Positions 35,051-47,690 of a DNA stretch of 64,000 nucleotides are shown piece by piece (positions within the stretch are counted from its first letter, which is position 1; each line of letters starts with the position of its first letter). Under the pieces are notes generated by a model, which saw only the letters and a list, made by a program, of their open reading frames with translations, did no database searches and was not told the origin of the DNA. The DNA is taken from contig MNCI01020122.1 of the NCBI GenBank assembly GCA_015680685.1, positions 149,841 to 213,840 on the forward strand, read 5' to 3'. Origin of the DNA: Gnetum montanum (taxonomy: Eukaryota > Streptophyta > Gnetopsida > Gnetales > Gnetaceae). Both the position numbers and the translations under genes were made by a program.

Positions 35051-36303
35051 TTTAGAAACATCCTCAATTTTTGGAGCATTAGGATTACCTCTCTAAAGAG
35101 CTTGGCTTGATGTCTCCTCCACCTCTATGTTTTGTACATCTTTTTCCTTGGTTGCCTTGTGTAGTGAACATTCCCATTACTTATGTTTCCATCATCCACA
35201 CTTGAAGCCATGAAATTTTTATGAGTTGCTACCATGACCCTTACCTCACTTGCTTGGGTTCTTTCTAGTTTTATCCTTATCATCACCTCCTTCAGTATTC
35301 TTAGCTTGGTTGCCCTCCTTGTCTTTAGATTTCAATTTAGATCCCTTATCATATCTAGATCCTTTCTCCTTACCCTTAGAAATTTATTTGCTCCTATTTC
35401 TAAATCCATCTAATTTATTCTTAGCTTTGAGTGCCAAATCATAAGCCTCATTAAGGGTTTGTGGCTCATAAAATAACAACTCTTGCTGGTATGCCATTTT
35501 GAGACCTCCTAAAAAGATTGAAGCTTGCTCATACTCCTATTTTACCTTAGCTTGATGGAATGGATTATAAAATTTGATGTAAAATTCTTTAAGATTCTTA
35601 TCACCTTGCCTTAGGAATTTAAACTTCATAATGTTTTCGTATCTTTGACAAGATTGTTCAAATTTCCTTTTTAACTTGTATTTCAATAGATCCCAATCTC
35701 TGATAGGTTGATGGTTTCATCTTTCATAATCCTGGGACTCATTTTCCTACCATGTAGAAGTCATACCTTCTAATCTAGATTCAGAAATAAGTACTCTCAA
35801 CTTAATTTGGCATCTCTTTTAATAGAAAATGCTTCTCAAGTATCGTCACCTAACTTGCAAAAGCATCGGTGCCATATACATCATTGAAAGTCTTCAACTC
35901 TACATATGAAAGTCTTGAAGCATTCTTGAATGCTTTAGTAAGCCTTGCCTCATCTTCATTGTCAAGCTTTCTTGAAGAAGTATTGAGTAGCACAAAAGAG
36001 TTATTATTTAAGGAATAAGATTCCCTCAAATTGGAATCCTTGGCTAATGGTTTCCTATAGTCACATAGTTGGATTGAGCTTCCTCTTCATCTACTCCATC
36101 TCCACTTGGCTATGAAACTTCTTCACATGAATGTACATGCTCTTCACCTCCATGTGTTGGAATATGGCAAGGACTAGCTTATCTATCCACCTTCACACTA
36201 ATTTTATCCAATGGAACAACCATCATCTAGAAGGATGACTTCATGCTCTTCATGTCACAATTTAGAGCTTGCACTTGTTTCTTCTTGGATGCCATCTGAA
36301 ATT
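35051..36303 (-). pseudogene. gag of element G
   Basis: It starts M-A-S-K-K-K-Q-V-Q-A-L near 36292. Past several stops, W-D-L-L-K-Y-K-L-K-R-K-F, R-Q-G-D-K-N-L-K-E-F-Y-I-K-F and L-N-E-A-Y-D-L-A-L-K-A (35690-35430) are the capsid signature of this Gypsy lineage. A Lys/Gly-rich tail and a knuckle-like F-K-C-G-x-W-K-H-K-x-W-E-C (about 35215-35170) follow. The gag is near full length but broken by many stops. Confidence 0.75.
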
Positions 36304-36339
36304 GACAAAATCCTCAACCAAAATCCAAGAAACAATAAA

Positions 36340-36363
36340 ACTAGGCTTTGATACCAATAACGT
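36340..36363 (-). other. Primer-binding site of element G
   Basis: Just inside the LTR end (CTGCTCCA) the minus strand reads ACGTTATTGGTATCAAAGCC. TGGTATCAAAGCC differs by one base from the initiator tRNA-Met primer site TGGTATCAGAGCC that plant Gypsy elements commonly use. Confidence 0.8.
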
Positions 36364-37466
36364 TGGAGCAGGTTCACTCCACAATTAAATCATCTTCAAT
36401 GCACTAAATCTAAATATTATGGAAAGATAAATTTATTTTCTAGAAAAAAATAAAAATAGCTATCTTTAATTAAATTATCCAAATCTTACAATAGGGCTCA
36501 AACAACTCACAAGCATCCATAAACCTGTCACTTTCAAAAAAAATTGCAGAGCATGAAGCTCTATAGTCACAAAATGATTGTTCTCAATACAAGACACAAC
36601 CAAGAGAAATCTCTCTCACAATACAGGACTAAGATCTTAATTCATAAGTAAGATACAAGAGAATAGAACACATAGATCAACACATCACATGTTGATCTTG
36701 GAGCTACAATCACCTATTACACTCACTCTATCTCTCTTTTCTAGTTCTCCTTGCATACAAGCTCTCCACTTTCTTGTCATGGATGAAGGCATACATAATT
36801 ATAAAGATTCAAAATTCTAGAAAGATTTATATTTATCTTTCTAGTTTTTTTCCACATAGATCTAGAGTCTTTTGAATGTATTCCAATTGAAACTCCATGT
36901 CAGAGCTTGTCTTCCTCTCTAGCGTAGACATCTCTTGATTCATTTACACATCTCTTATGACAGCTCTGTTGTCAAGAGAGACATCTACTATTTTTGGAAG
37001 ATGTCTTTTCTAGATTGTATATGTGTTCACTTTAAGGGATATTTCTATCATTCTAAGGAGCTATCTTCTATTAAAGCCCTACTCTTGGCCAAGATATATA
37101 TTATTTTCGGTAGACATATTTTATGGACTTGAGACGTCTACACTTTAAGGGAGACATCTTTGGAAAGATGTCTATCTTTTTGGGGAGACATCTATCCTAA
37201 AGGCACCAAAAAAAAATGCTTGTTTTGATGCTAAGAGCCTCTAGATGCCTACCAACAAGTTCCATAGGCCCTAAAATCTCCTAAACTTATCAAAATAAGT
37301 CAAAAATACCTTCAAAAATACCAAAACATACAAGAATCTTCATCATAAAAATTCAACACAAAAACACATACAAAAATTGGACACACATATCCAGGTCTTC
37401 TCCAAGTGTGAAATCTACAAAAATAACTTGTAGTACAAGTACAAGGGATCAAAAGAGGTGTTTTCA
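36364..37466 (-). repeat. 5' LTR of element G
   Basis: Partner of 31675-32813. It has the same start TGGAGCAGGTTCACTCCA, the same order of AGACATCT words and the same end region AACTTGTAG...ACAAG. Divergence between the two LTRs is considerable, so the insertion is old. Confidence 0.85.
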
Positions 37467-38649
37467 CATCATGTTAGGCTTTAGGTTGTACTTAAAGTGG
37501 TTGAAAAATTGGATTATCATGTCATCAAGAGAGAAGATAAAACCTCTAGGTAAGATTTGGTACTATTATAAAGTCTTCTCTCTTAAAGACATAGGGAAAA
37601 TTCACAGCACTATGTGTGACTAGGCTTGTAGTAAGAGGCATTTTAAATGGAAGGATTACCTTCATCATTTTACTTAGTAAAATGAGGGATGGATATTCCT
37701 ACGAGTAATGTACTTTGAGGGATAACTGGATTAATGGGGTTTTCATGGTTGAAGTCCATGGATTTTACCATTTGAGTTGTACCATCCTTAAGCTTTTTCA
37801 GCTCTTTAGTAAGGTTCTGGATTATTTAGAAGGCTTGATCCAAGCCTTGTGGGGATCCTATGAGCTACACTAATGGTTGTGTAGTTTTTGATCACGAGCT
37901 AGGTAACTATATGGATTGTAATTATCATTATAGGGGGATTGAACTTGGAAAATAATGTTTGAACTAACACATTAGGAACAAGGGAAGTATTGGAGCCAAA
38001 TGGATTACAGGAGACATGTGAAATTTGGGATCCTAAATTAGGACCAAATGAAAATATGAAAATATGTGACATAGAAGGGGTTACTAGTGGAGGTTAAGAT
38101 GCATTGGAAAAATGGGTTGAGGTGAACAAAGAAGTAAATAAAGAAGTAGATTATGACACTTGATTTGTGAAGGTCATAGGAGGCACCTGGTTTATTATGG
38201 AGGTACAAAGTTGAGCATGGTTACTTCAGGGATGAATCACTACCAAAGGTATTCTAAGTACATATCTCTTTCATAATAAGCCTTAAACTCATCTTGTTCC
38301 TATTTTTCTTGCTCTAGTTTGGCTTTGAAACTCACATCAACCTCATCATCAGCCTCTACTAGTTATGCTAGCATGTTCAGATAAGGTTTCATCAACTTAA
38401 TATGGTCATAGGAGGAGGGAATGCACTCATTCTTGTTCTTGTAGATAATTTTGAACAAGAACTTGGAGTTTAGTTCTTTTCAAGGGATACACAAACTAGC
38501 TTTTATGTTCACACAAATGAAATTATAATAATCCTTGTTTATGTTCGTATATAGGAGATTTTGTTAAACATGCCTAAGGGTTGATGATGTTTAATAATGG
38601 CTAGGACTTTAGGGTTACAAATGCAAGAGAAGTTCTAGTTTGAAGGCAT
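37467..38649 (-). pseudogene. gag of element D, N-terminal half
   Basis: A start at 38649 (M-P-S-N) corresponds to the C and E starts. 37830-37640 shows L-T-K-E-L-K-K-L-K and G-I-S-I-P-H-F-T-K-x-N-D-E-G-N-P, the capsid entry, aligned with C. 37625-37480 aligns with the C capsid. It is interrupted at 37466 by element G. Confidence 0.65.
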
Positions 38650-39495
38650 GTTAACAATGTCCTTAGGTAATACATTAGATAAAAAAGGCATAAAATAGTG
38701 TAGATTCAAGATATTGGTAGAGGTAGCATAAATACTAGAACTACATAAATGTGACATAGTGTGTAATGTAGTTACTATTATAGTGTAAAAATTGCAATGA
38801 TGTAAATGAAACTATAACTATGACTATAAACGTAAATGTAAAAATAGTGCACAAACTATAATAGCATAAATGAAACTACAATTGTAACTATAACTAAAAA
38901 TGAAAAAAACTAGAGAATGAGATAGTGTAACTGGAAATACATCATATTAAATGTAGAACTTTAAATACAATTTTTTTGTGGTAATGTTAGGATAAAAGAT
39001 TAAACTAGCTACAACATATTTGTCCCAACGTATTTAAGGAAGCACCAGGAAAAAATGAGAAAATGGGAACAACATATTGATCACAATGTGTTTGAGGTAA
39101 CACTAGGAAAAAATGGAAAAATGATGCAAATTTTGAGGATTTGGGAGATCTCAAAATAGTGTGTTTGTAGGTTTTAACTACATAGGGGATGCTTATGGCT
39201 GGGCTAAAAACAATGGTACAAAAAAACCATAAATAGGATAGTAAAAGTTAAAAACATTGGTATCATAGATCACTCAAAATTAGTTTCTATTCACTAAATA
39301 CACAATTATGAAATGGCTAAAATAGGCAAACAATGTTTACACCTAGGTTTAGATGAAGAAATCAAGCACATGCCCTCCTTCTAGCACCAAAAAACTATAG
39401 TGATGGAAAAATTCACATTGAAATCAAATCGATCCATGTAAAATAGTTTTACCTTAAGATCCATGGGACTTGAAAAGGATTTAAGGTGGCTTAGG
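38650..39495 (-). other. Leader, primer junction and 5' LTR remnant of element D
   Basis: The leader is AT-rich and aligned with C 19200-19900. The junction at 39366-39400 on the minus strand reads CTATAGTTTTTTGGTGC followed by TAGAAGGAGGGC. The LTR piece above it (to 39495) aligns with C 19941-20050 and then stops. Confidence 0.6.
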
Positions 39496-40600
39496 TAAAA
39501 AACACAAAAGAAATTTTACACTTTGCATAAAAATCCTCAAAGCCAAGAATTTGCATTATAATTTAATGGAAATTTAAAGGAAAAAATAATTGCCTATTTT
39601 CTCATTAAAAACCCTACCCCACAACCTTATTCCTGCAAAGTTTTGGATAAATTTTCAATGTATAAGATGGTATTTGTAGTTTAAGTTAGAAATTTGATTT
39701 ATGGCAACATGTTGAGAATAATATGCTAATACATTACTAATATTTGGCAACAACACCTGAAAAATGTTGGTAGCATATATGTTGGAATTTGGGCCATGAA
39801 AATAGCTTGAATATTCCATCAAAAATTGGCAAGAAAAGTTAAAAACATTGGTAGTTAATACATTGCATTTCTTGGATGGTGAAAATGCCAAATATGTTGG
39901 TATTTTATGTCCAAAAAGTTAAAAACGTTAGTATACCACACATTATATATTGTCGCCACCAAATGTTTTCAAAAAGTTGCAAAATTTATCAAAAATTTGA
40001 TAGCAATCATAGAAAAATCAATTGGCAAAAAATCAAGAAGTTCATAGCCTATTTAAGTCAAATTTTGCATCTTCTCAAGCACGGTTGGATCATTTTTCTT
40101 TTAGCTAAACTATAGACTTTTAGAGAAGAGTAGAAATCAAATAGTTCATATCCATTTTCATTCATCGTAGAACATCTGGAGTAGAAAGAACTAATGGCAA
40201 GTGAACTTTAGAACCAAATTAAGTGAAGAAAAATAAGTGTAGGTCTAGTGACATAACACGCTTTGACGTCTACATCAAATCTCAGAGAGTTTTGTAATCT
40301 CAAGCATGCACAACTCATGATCTATATTCTCTTAAATTTTCTTTTACAAAATTCAATACAAAGTTGAAGTTTCTTTATTTTATCATATCATTTTGTGCAT
40401 TTCTCTATTCTCGAACTTAACATTTGAAACAACTTTTTGTAAATTTTCATTTATTCTTGTAATACCTATAACAAACCTTCCAAGTCCTCAAGAAATCAAC
40501 AAGAACATTTGAGGTGCTCATAGATCTTTTCTGAGGCTTGTGGATCTGTGAGTCAAATTATTTTGCACAAGAATCTTCGGTTCTTCTAGCATCAAATTTT

Positions 40601-40640
40601 TCCATTGTTATAGTTTTTGAAAATAGAAGGAGGGCCTCTA
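40601..40640 (+). other. Primer-binding junction of element F
   Basis: It reads CCATTGTTATAG at the LTR end, then TTTTTGAAAATAGAAGG and AGGGCCTCTACC. This matches C, D and E except that the TGG at the start of the primer site has become TGA. Confidence 0.6.
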
Positions 40641-41339
40641 CCTAAATTCTTCATAAAAAATCCATTTGTCTATTTTTTCTATGAAAACTCTATTTTTTAA
40701 AGCCCAACATGTAGAGCATAAACTAGTTTTCAATATAAAACAAAGCTTTCCCATCATAGTTTGCATAGTGTAGTTACAGTGTTGTCCCTCTTTCCTGCAA
40801 ATCTATAATTTCAAAAAATTAATTTTTATCATTGCAGCGCATATCACTATCTTAACTCCATAATCTAGATGGCTTAAAAATTAATTTTGGAGATACAATA
40901 TTCAACACAACCCTTGCTTTCTACATGTTTTATTTAAGTTTTTATCTTAGTAGTTGTAGTGCATATTACTTAGCTGGTTTTTATACTAGCAACTTGCAAA
41001 TTTTTTTTTGGTGTTTTCATATATGTTGAAACCTATTAATATTTTTCCTAGCATTGGTTAAATATGTTAATTTTTTAAAAAAAATTCTTTAATTTTTTTA
41101 TTATAGTTATAGTTAATATATTAAAGTTTCATAAGTTGAAACTCTTAATATGTAAGAGTTCACAAGTTGAAACTCTTAACAAGTTAGCTTATTTAATTTT
41201 ACGTGTTAGCTTATTAATCTAGCTTATTTGGTTTTACATGTTAGCTTATTAAGTTGGCCTTATTACTTTTATAAGCTAGCTTGTATGTTGGCCTTACATC
41301 TTTTATGCCTTTTCACTATTCCACTATTTTACCACATAG
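40641..41339 (+). other. Leader of element F
   Basis: AT-rich, without open frames of note. 41140-41290 repeats the word GTTAGCTTATTAA/T and AAGTTGAAACTCTTAA. Non-coding by appearance. Confidence 0.35.
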
Positions 41340-43080
41340 AATTGCACATAGGGCTTGATACAAGGAGACCATTTGCATTTGTGATCCTAAGGGTCTAGAT
41401 ATTATAGAGCAAAGATAGTCCCTTAGGCAAATGAGACTAGAACAATCTTATATGAATATCAATGAAGAATATTATAACTTCATTTGTACTAAGATTCAAG
41501 ATGTCTTGCTTATCCTTCATGGAGAATTAGAGTTAAAACATTAGTTTGAGATTGTCTACAAAAATGGAAAGGAGTACATTCTCTCTCCTTATGATGAAAT
41601 CAAACTAATTGAGTTTCATACTTGTATGTTGGTTCAATTAGTAGACCAAGATGAGGCATGTGAGGAAGTTAGTTTTGTCCAAAGCCAAGGATACTAGGAT
41701 GCATTTGAGGTTGAGTATGAATAGGATACATTCCTAAGGAGCCTTATGCAATGATCCACTCCAAAGATGGCCACCCCTAACTTTGCATCCCCTATCTCAA
41801 TTACAAACCAAGAATCTTCTTTCTTCTTTGTGAACTAAGTATCTCAACCTACTTCCTTGTTTACCTTTATGATTACCTCAACAGCTTTTGTAATGATACA
41901 CTAGTCTTAACAAGCTTTCTACTCTGTCTCATTATTTACATCAATGTCTTTTGCAACTTAACCTCATTTAATGAGATCATTAGTGGTTCTATCTACCACA
42001 TCCCATCCTTTCACCATACTAGTGGGGCCCTCTTTAGGACCCTAGGCTTTACAAGCTTCTCATACCATCTTTGTTCCTTTCATCCCTCATGTTCCAACTC
42101 AAACATCTATTTTCTTGTTCAATTCACCTATGATGTTGATCACCCAACCTCTCCCATCCATACTAATTTCAATCACACATCATCAACCCATTCATCCTCC
42201 CTCACAACCATCAATGAAAATGCTGCAACCTACATGAACACTCAAAGGCTTGGATCAAGCATTGCAAATGATCCAAGACCTTATCGAAGAGCTATAAAAG
42301 CTTAAAGCTAGCTCCACTTAGATGGTGAAGGTTATGGATTTCTACTAGGATGATCCCATAAGACCTAATGTTTCTAAAATAATCTTACCTATAAGCCTAC
42401 CTATAAAAAAACTCACCAAGTACAATGATGAAGGGGATCCTAATACACATATGGTAATCTTCTACTCTAAGTGCCTCCTATTACAAACTTGGCCACATAT
42501 AATACTATGTATTTTCCCTATGTCCCTCAAGGGAAAGGCTTTAGATTAGTATTGAACCTTGGCTAGAGGTTTCATCTCTTCTCTTGAAGACCTAATAAAC
42601 CAATTTATCAACCACTTTAGATACAAATTGAAGCTAGATAGAACATTAGATCAACTTATGAAGGTGAAGGATCACTTGAACTAGTTCAAAGATTCATTCA
42701 GAGATGGGATTCAACAATCAATGATATTCCAAAGCCAATCTTTGAAACTTACCTTTTGGCTATCTTTAAGGAAGTGGTAAATTAATTTATCAAGTCAAAT
42801 CTCTACTAATTTTAGCCATTATTATTGAGCCAAGCCAAGCTCTACTTCCATGAACAAGGGGCCCAAGCAACATACATTGAAACATGAGCCCAAAATCCTA
42901 GGAAGGATGGAGGAAATTAAGACCACCAAGGTTGAGATATCACATGCCAAGGAAAAGAATTTTCTTACAATGATAAAATAGTTCATCTAATCCATGAAAC
43001 AAAAAAACACATCATTGAACCTATATAATCTAATCATGACTTCTCTTGCTCATAGGAATGTGCTAGCTTAAATGTTAACT
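41340..43080 (+). pseudogene. gag of element F
   Basis: Starting at an undefined point, 41480-41700 shows a poorly conserved N-terminus. 42270-42440 has the helix, then K-L-T-K-Y-N-D-E-G-D-P-N-T-H, aligned with the C capsid entry. 42520-42680 has L-K-G-K-A-L-D-x-Y, S-S-L-E-D-L-I-N-Q-F-I-N-H-F-R-Y-K-L, the plant gag pattern G-x-A-x-x-W/Y...S-W/L-E-D-L...F. Stops and at least one frameshift interrupt it. It is more readable than the C gag. Confidence 0.7.
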
Positions 43081-43139
43081 TCTATCGCTATGAGTGAAGA
43101 CATGCCCTCTAATAAAGAATCCATTCACTCAATCATTAA

Positions 43140-43735
43140 TTAAACTTCTCTTAGGGAGGACAAGAATCACCCCATGCTCACATTTCACAATAATGAAATG
43201 AAAGTTGACCTAACAAATGGAGAAGCACTATCTACTCCACTCCTCATTACCATATGCATTGGCAAGTATAAGTTTCATCATGTTCATGTAGATAATATGA
43301 CTAAAAGTAATGTGATACCATTTAGTATTATTGAGAAACTGGGCTTAACTAAACATTAATGTGGTACTCAAGTCATTGAACGATTCATGAGTAGCAATTT
43401 GAGGTTCTATTTCCTTGGATTTTGTATCCAAGGAATAGTTTCCCATGTCTGCCAATTTCCTAGTAGTTGACAAGCCATCTCGTTTCAACTTGAACCTAAG
43501 AAGGTTATGGTTACTAATCTTCACATGCTTTCATCTCCTATACATTAGGAGATTCACTTGCCATAAGAGGGTGTTCAAATTATCATTCATGGAGATAACA
43601 TGTGTTCATCATTTATCAACAATGTTAACATTGACCAAGGTTTAGAGGTGGAGTTTCAAGATGAAATTCCCAATGTTCAAGCTAGGACCAAAAACAATGA
43701 CAATGTTAACAATGTCATACTACAACATTAAATGA
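43140..43735 (+). pseudogene. Protease-like domain of element F
   Basis: 43174-43359 is open: M-L-T-F-H-N-N-E-M-K-V, T-I-C-I-G-K-Y-K-F-H-H-V-H, then V-D-N-M-T-K-S-N-V-I in place of a D-S/T-G active site and E-K-L-G-L-T. 43445-43500 gives F-L-V-V-D-K-P-S-R-F-N-L, the late protease motif, in another frame. The tail ends G-L-E-V-E-F-Q-D-E-I-P-N-V-Q-A. E has a similar L-E-V-E-F at its own protease end. Confidence 0.65.
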
Positions 43736-43970
43736 TCAACAAATACACATGTTGATTTCCATATTAAATGAGAAGAATGATGAAACTAGGATTATACAAA
43801 GGAAGATCCTTTATTTATCATGAAACAAGAAACAATACATCATAGATATGTTATCTTGTCCTTAGTTAGTGGTCATTTTCTCTTACCTTCGCAACTTTAT
43901 ATCATGTTTCATTGTTTATTTTATCCGTGTATTCTTTTTCAAGGCTATTTCATAGTTTCTAGACATGTGT

Positions 43971-44098
43971 GACCATAGCTTGCCAAGACCTAGATCTAAC
44001 AAGACAATAACCTGTCAAGGCCTAAAACAGGTAAGACCATGGCCCACCCAGGCCTAAAATTGGCAACACAATGGCCCACTAGGGCCTAAAACTAATGG
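43971..44098. repeat. 31-bp minisatellite in tail of F, about 4 units
   Basis: Units in inverse orientation to D (the element itself is inverted): AAGGCCTAAAAC, then about ten bases, then ATGGCCCAC. Spacing is 31-33 bp. Same place in the element as the D array. Confidence 0.75.
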
Positions 44099-46079
44099 AT
44101 ATGTGAGCTCCTCTTCTTTTCATTATTTATGCATTATGACAAGTTTACCTCATGGAAACATTTCCTATTTTACTTTAACATTTATGCCTTTCCTTTACAA
44201 TTTTATTGCATCAATTTTAATTTGTAATTCTTTCTTCTACTGTAGCCTTAGCTCATGGTCTTATTTTACTATTTAAGTTTGCATAAAAATATAAAAAAAC
44301 TAAAAATATAAAATATAAAACAAAACCAAAAATTTTAAATTATAAACAAGAATTTCTATACCAATAGCCATAATCACATTGTGTGATGGAATAACAACAA
44401 CCAAATTACATTAGCCATAGGTGCATAGTGCAACATGATAACAATAAATAATGTAGTCTCTAAGATTTTAATAGTCAAAAAAATAATACAAATGATATGG
44501 CAAACATGATAGATCATGATGGGATCATAAAATGAACAAAACTAATCCATAAGGGTAAGGAGGAGGATCATTGTCATTGACATTATCACCAACATTGTCA
44601 TGAACTTTATTGCTATAAATAGCAAAGACCTATAAAGAAATAACTAGAACTTCTGGGATACAAAACCACACCAAAACCAAATATTCTACAATAAAATTAG
44701 AACTAACCAATGGAGATTCTGGAGGCTAAAAAAATTATAAAAATTTATTTTCAACAGTAGATGAAAATAACATGTTCCCAACAACCAAAATGAACCTTCA
44801 ATGATATAATCCAAGCATAGGAAAAATTAAAATTGTGCCAGTTTTCAATCAAGATTTTTAGTAAGAAGACCTAGTTTGTAGTGAATCGGCTGTAATAAAT
44901 ACCCTACAAATTTCAAAAAACTTCAAACCTTCTACATTGTTTCCTCCATCTCCCATGAGCCAAAACATTGACAACATGAGGCCAAAAATTTGAGAATGTT
45001 GTTAGTTCTCCCTTTAGAAAAATGAAAAATTTTAATGAAATTGGCCAAAACATTGAGAACTTGGTAAAAAAATCCATAAAAAATTAAAAAATATATATTT
45101 CTACATTGTCACAAAAAACCAAGAATAATACATCTATGTAATTAGAATTGCAAAATTTCAGCAAATAAAGTCTAGAAAAAACATTTAAGTTAAGCCAAAA
45201 TTGACCAAGAATAGGCCAAAAATGCTAAGCACAAGTTTCGGAAAAAACCAAAAACTTCCTTAATCCATTAATAAAAATCAAAATATTAATTCCAATATAA
45301 TTGATAGGCCTAAAACTTTAATTTAGTAGACATAGATAAAAAAATTTCACCTAGATAAGCTTAGAGGTGCTAAAATCTTTCCACAAAACTTTGAAAAATC
45401 AAAAAAAAAATGATGAGAACTTGGTACTTAGTAGATCTTGATGAATATCCTTATCCCAAAGTAGGATCTAGAAGTGTTGAAACAATGTAGATAGCCTTCT
45501 CTACCTCATCCAAGACTAGATTATGATTGCTTGATCCAATCTTCCTCACCATTGTTAGCAAGAGCCTCAAACCTTTACCTTGATTGTTGTGAAAGAAAAA
45601 CTTGAAATTCTTTGCCATGATTCCCCAATTACATGATTAATATTTTCCATGAGATTCTTTGCCATGATTAATGGGAAGATATGGTGAGCTTGTTTTTTCA
45701 ACTACCACTACAGATTCTGGGCATCACACTTAAAAGACTTGTGAAAAAATAGCTTTAGTGCTAGGGATTGATGTGGGAAATCTTCCAACCTTCGCCAAAC
45801 ATAAATAAGAAAAAGCCTTTGGAAAGCCAATAAAACCTTATTCACATTGATCTCAGGGATATTTGAAAGGATAACAAGCCTTGTATAATAGATTTTGATG
45901 GAAAGTTTCTACTTTTAACTATCCAAGGTAGGTTTTCAAAATTAGCACATACACTAAATTGAGAGCTCAAAACCTTGGTAATACCTTCATCATAAGAAAT
46001 CAAAATTTTTTAGCAAACATATAGAGATTATGATTAGGCATAAATCATCTTAAGTTCAAGCTCATCTAGAGGGCCCCAC
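44099..46079. other. Non-coding tail of element F, first part
   Basis: AT-rich DNA with words CAAAACATTGA, CCAAAAATTGG. No open frame of note and no RT or integrase motif on either strand. It corresponds in place to the tails of C and D. Confidence 0.4.
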
Positions 46080-47690
46080 CAAATGTCAGTTTTTCAAAAT
46101 ATTCCAAAACACCAAAATTTCACATAAGGTAGTACATATATTAGAAACCTAAGGTTTGTACATTGGGAATATATGCCAAGTATGTTGGCCGAATATGATA
46201 AGCTAGTGTATAATACCTCCAAGCAAGAAACCCTTGTCAACAAATGTCATACATTGTCTAGAGTAACTCTAGAAGCTACAGATCCTACCCCAAAACCTAG
46301 GTGCTAAGGTAGAGATCTAAAAATCCATAAAGCCTATCAAAACTCCAAAAAAAATTCAAACTTAGTTTACAATTTGGTAATTATTCCCTACATGCTAGGC
46401 TAGCATACATGATAATGTGTGAAGTTGGTACCAAGTTTTAAAATGCCTAAATTTTCTCAATAGTGGCTAGGTGGAACCCAAGCAAAACTAACTTGGATAT
46501 TGACTATTTAAGCTTTGGAAAAGGGTGTTTTATGGTATTATACATTGATAACATATGCTCCACATGTTAGAAAACTATATGCCAATGTGGTAAAATTTAT
46601 AAACCTTCAATCTAGCTTATACAACCTCAAAAAGCACTAATCTTGCTCCAAAACCCTAGTTGTTACACTAGGAGAATAGAGAGGTTTAAAACCTTATCAA
46701 ATGATCTCCAAAATTAGTAAAAATTGGTATGCACTTTGGGAATATATGTTCCAAATTTTCTACAACATATATGCCAATGTGAAGACACCAAAAAATTCCA
46801 AGCTTAATTAATATTACCATAGGAACTACAGATTTCCAGTTAGAACCCTAGCCATTGCACTAGGAGAATAAAGAGGTCAAAACCCTATCAAACGACATAC
46901 AACATCAATAGAACTTGGTATGAACATTGGGAATGTATTCTCCACATGTTTTCTAATGTATATAATAATTAGGATACACTAAAAAATTTAAAATTTGGTT
47001 ATTATGTCCCTAGGAATTGCAAATTTCTAGTCAAAATAGCCAATGCACTAGTAGAATAGAGAGGTTTAAAACCTTTTTAAAAGACCTCAAAAATTAGAAA
47101 AATTGGTATAAAAATTGTGCATATATTCCCTAAATATTGGAAAACATATATTCTAATGTGAAGACATTTAAAAATTCAAAACATGATCAATATTACCTCA
47201 AGAGTTGCAGATTTCCAGTTAGAACCCTAGCCACTGCCCTTGAAGAATAGAGAGGTAGAAAGCCCTATCAAAAGATCTAAAAATTAGTAAAAATTGATAT
47301 GAAAATTGAGAATATATGCCCCAAATGTTGGCCAATGTATATGCTAACGTGGAGAAACCAAAAAATTTGAAAATTAGTCAATATTACCCCAAGAAGTACA
47401 AATTTCCAATTAGAACCCTAGCCACTACAATAAGTGCTTGGAAAGGTCAAAGCTAAGTTGAAATGAATCATAAAGCCTCAAAAATTGGTTTACATGTTAA
47501 TAATATATTCTCTGCATGTTGGGAAATGTATATGCCAACAAGGGACCATTTACAAACCCTTATTTCACTGAAAATACCTCTAGAAGAACAAATTCATGGA
47601 CCAAACCTTGAGCATTGTCATAGGAATATTAAGGCTTCAATAACTTGGCTAAAATCCATCCTAGACTTGAAATTTGACCCTTAAATGTTA
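46080..47690. repeat. Array of about 190-bp tandem repeats in tail of F
   Basis: About eight diverged units. Anchors recur in the same order: GGGAATATATG..CC, CCAATGTG, CAGATTTCCAGTTAGAACCC, TAGCCATTGCACTAGGAGAA, TAGAGAGGT, then ATTAGTAAAAATTGGTATG. Anchor positions are near 46165, 46385, 46545, 46737, 46925, 47112, 47304 and 47500, which gives the period. The middle units are the best preserved. Confidence 0.8.

Larger units (their letters stand above)
31675..37466 (-). mobile_element. Element G: nested Ty3/Gypsy element with internal deletion
   Basis: Two LTRs (31675-32813 and 36364-37466), a good primer site, gag, protease, an acidic linker, integrase C-terminus and polypurine tract, all on the minus strand. 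RT, RNase H and most of the integrase are absent, so about half of pol is missing. It sits inside the gag of D. Flanks TATTA and CATCA could be a decayed 5-bp target duplication (3 of 5 match). Confidence 0.85.
26038..39495 (-). mobile_element. Element D: gag-protease LTR element, interrupted by nested element G
   Basis: It is the same type as C and aligned with it along its length: left end at GTCTAGGCATTTAAGG, tail, protease, gag, leader, primer junction and LTR remnant (39395-39495). The gag is split at 31675-37466 by element G; joining the flanks restores the alignment with C. Its 5' LTR breaks after CTTAGGTA at 39495, where plus-strand element F begins. It has no polymerase domain. Confidence 0.7.

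Noticed and set aside
46080-47690. Centromeric satellite
   Set aside because: The period fits, but only about eight diverged units inside a retroelement tail; no evidence of a large array.
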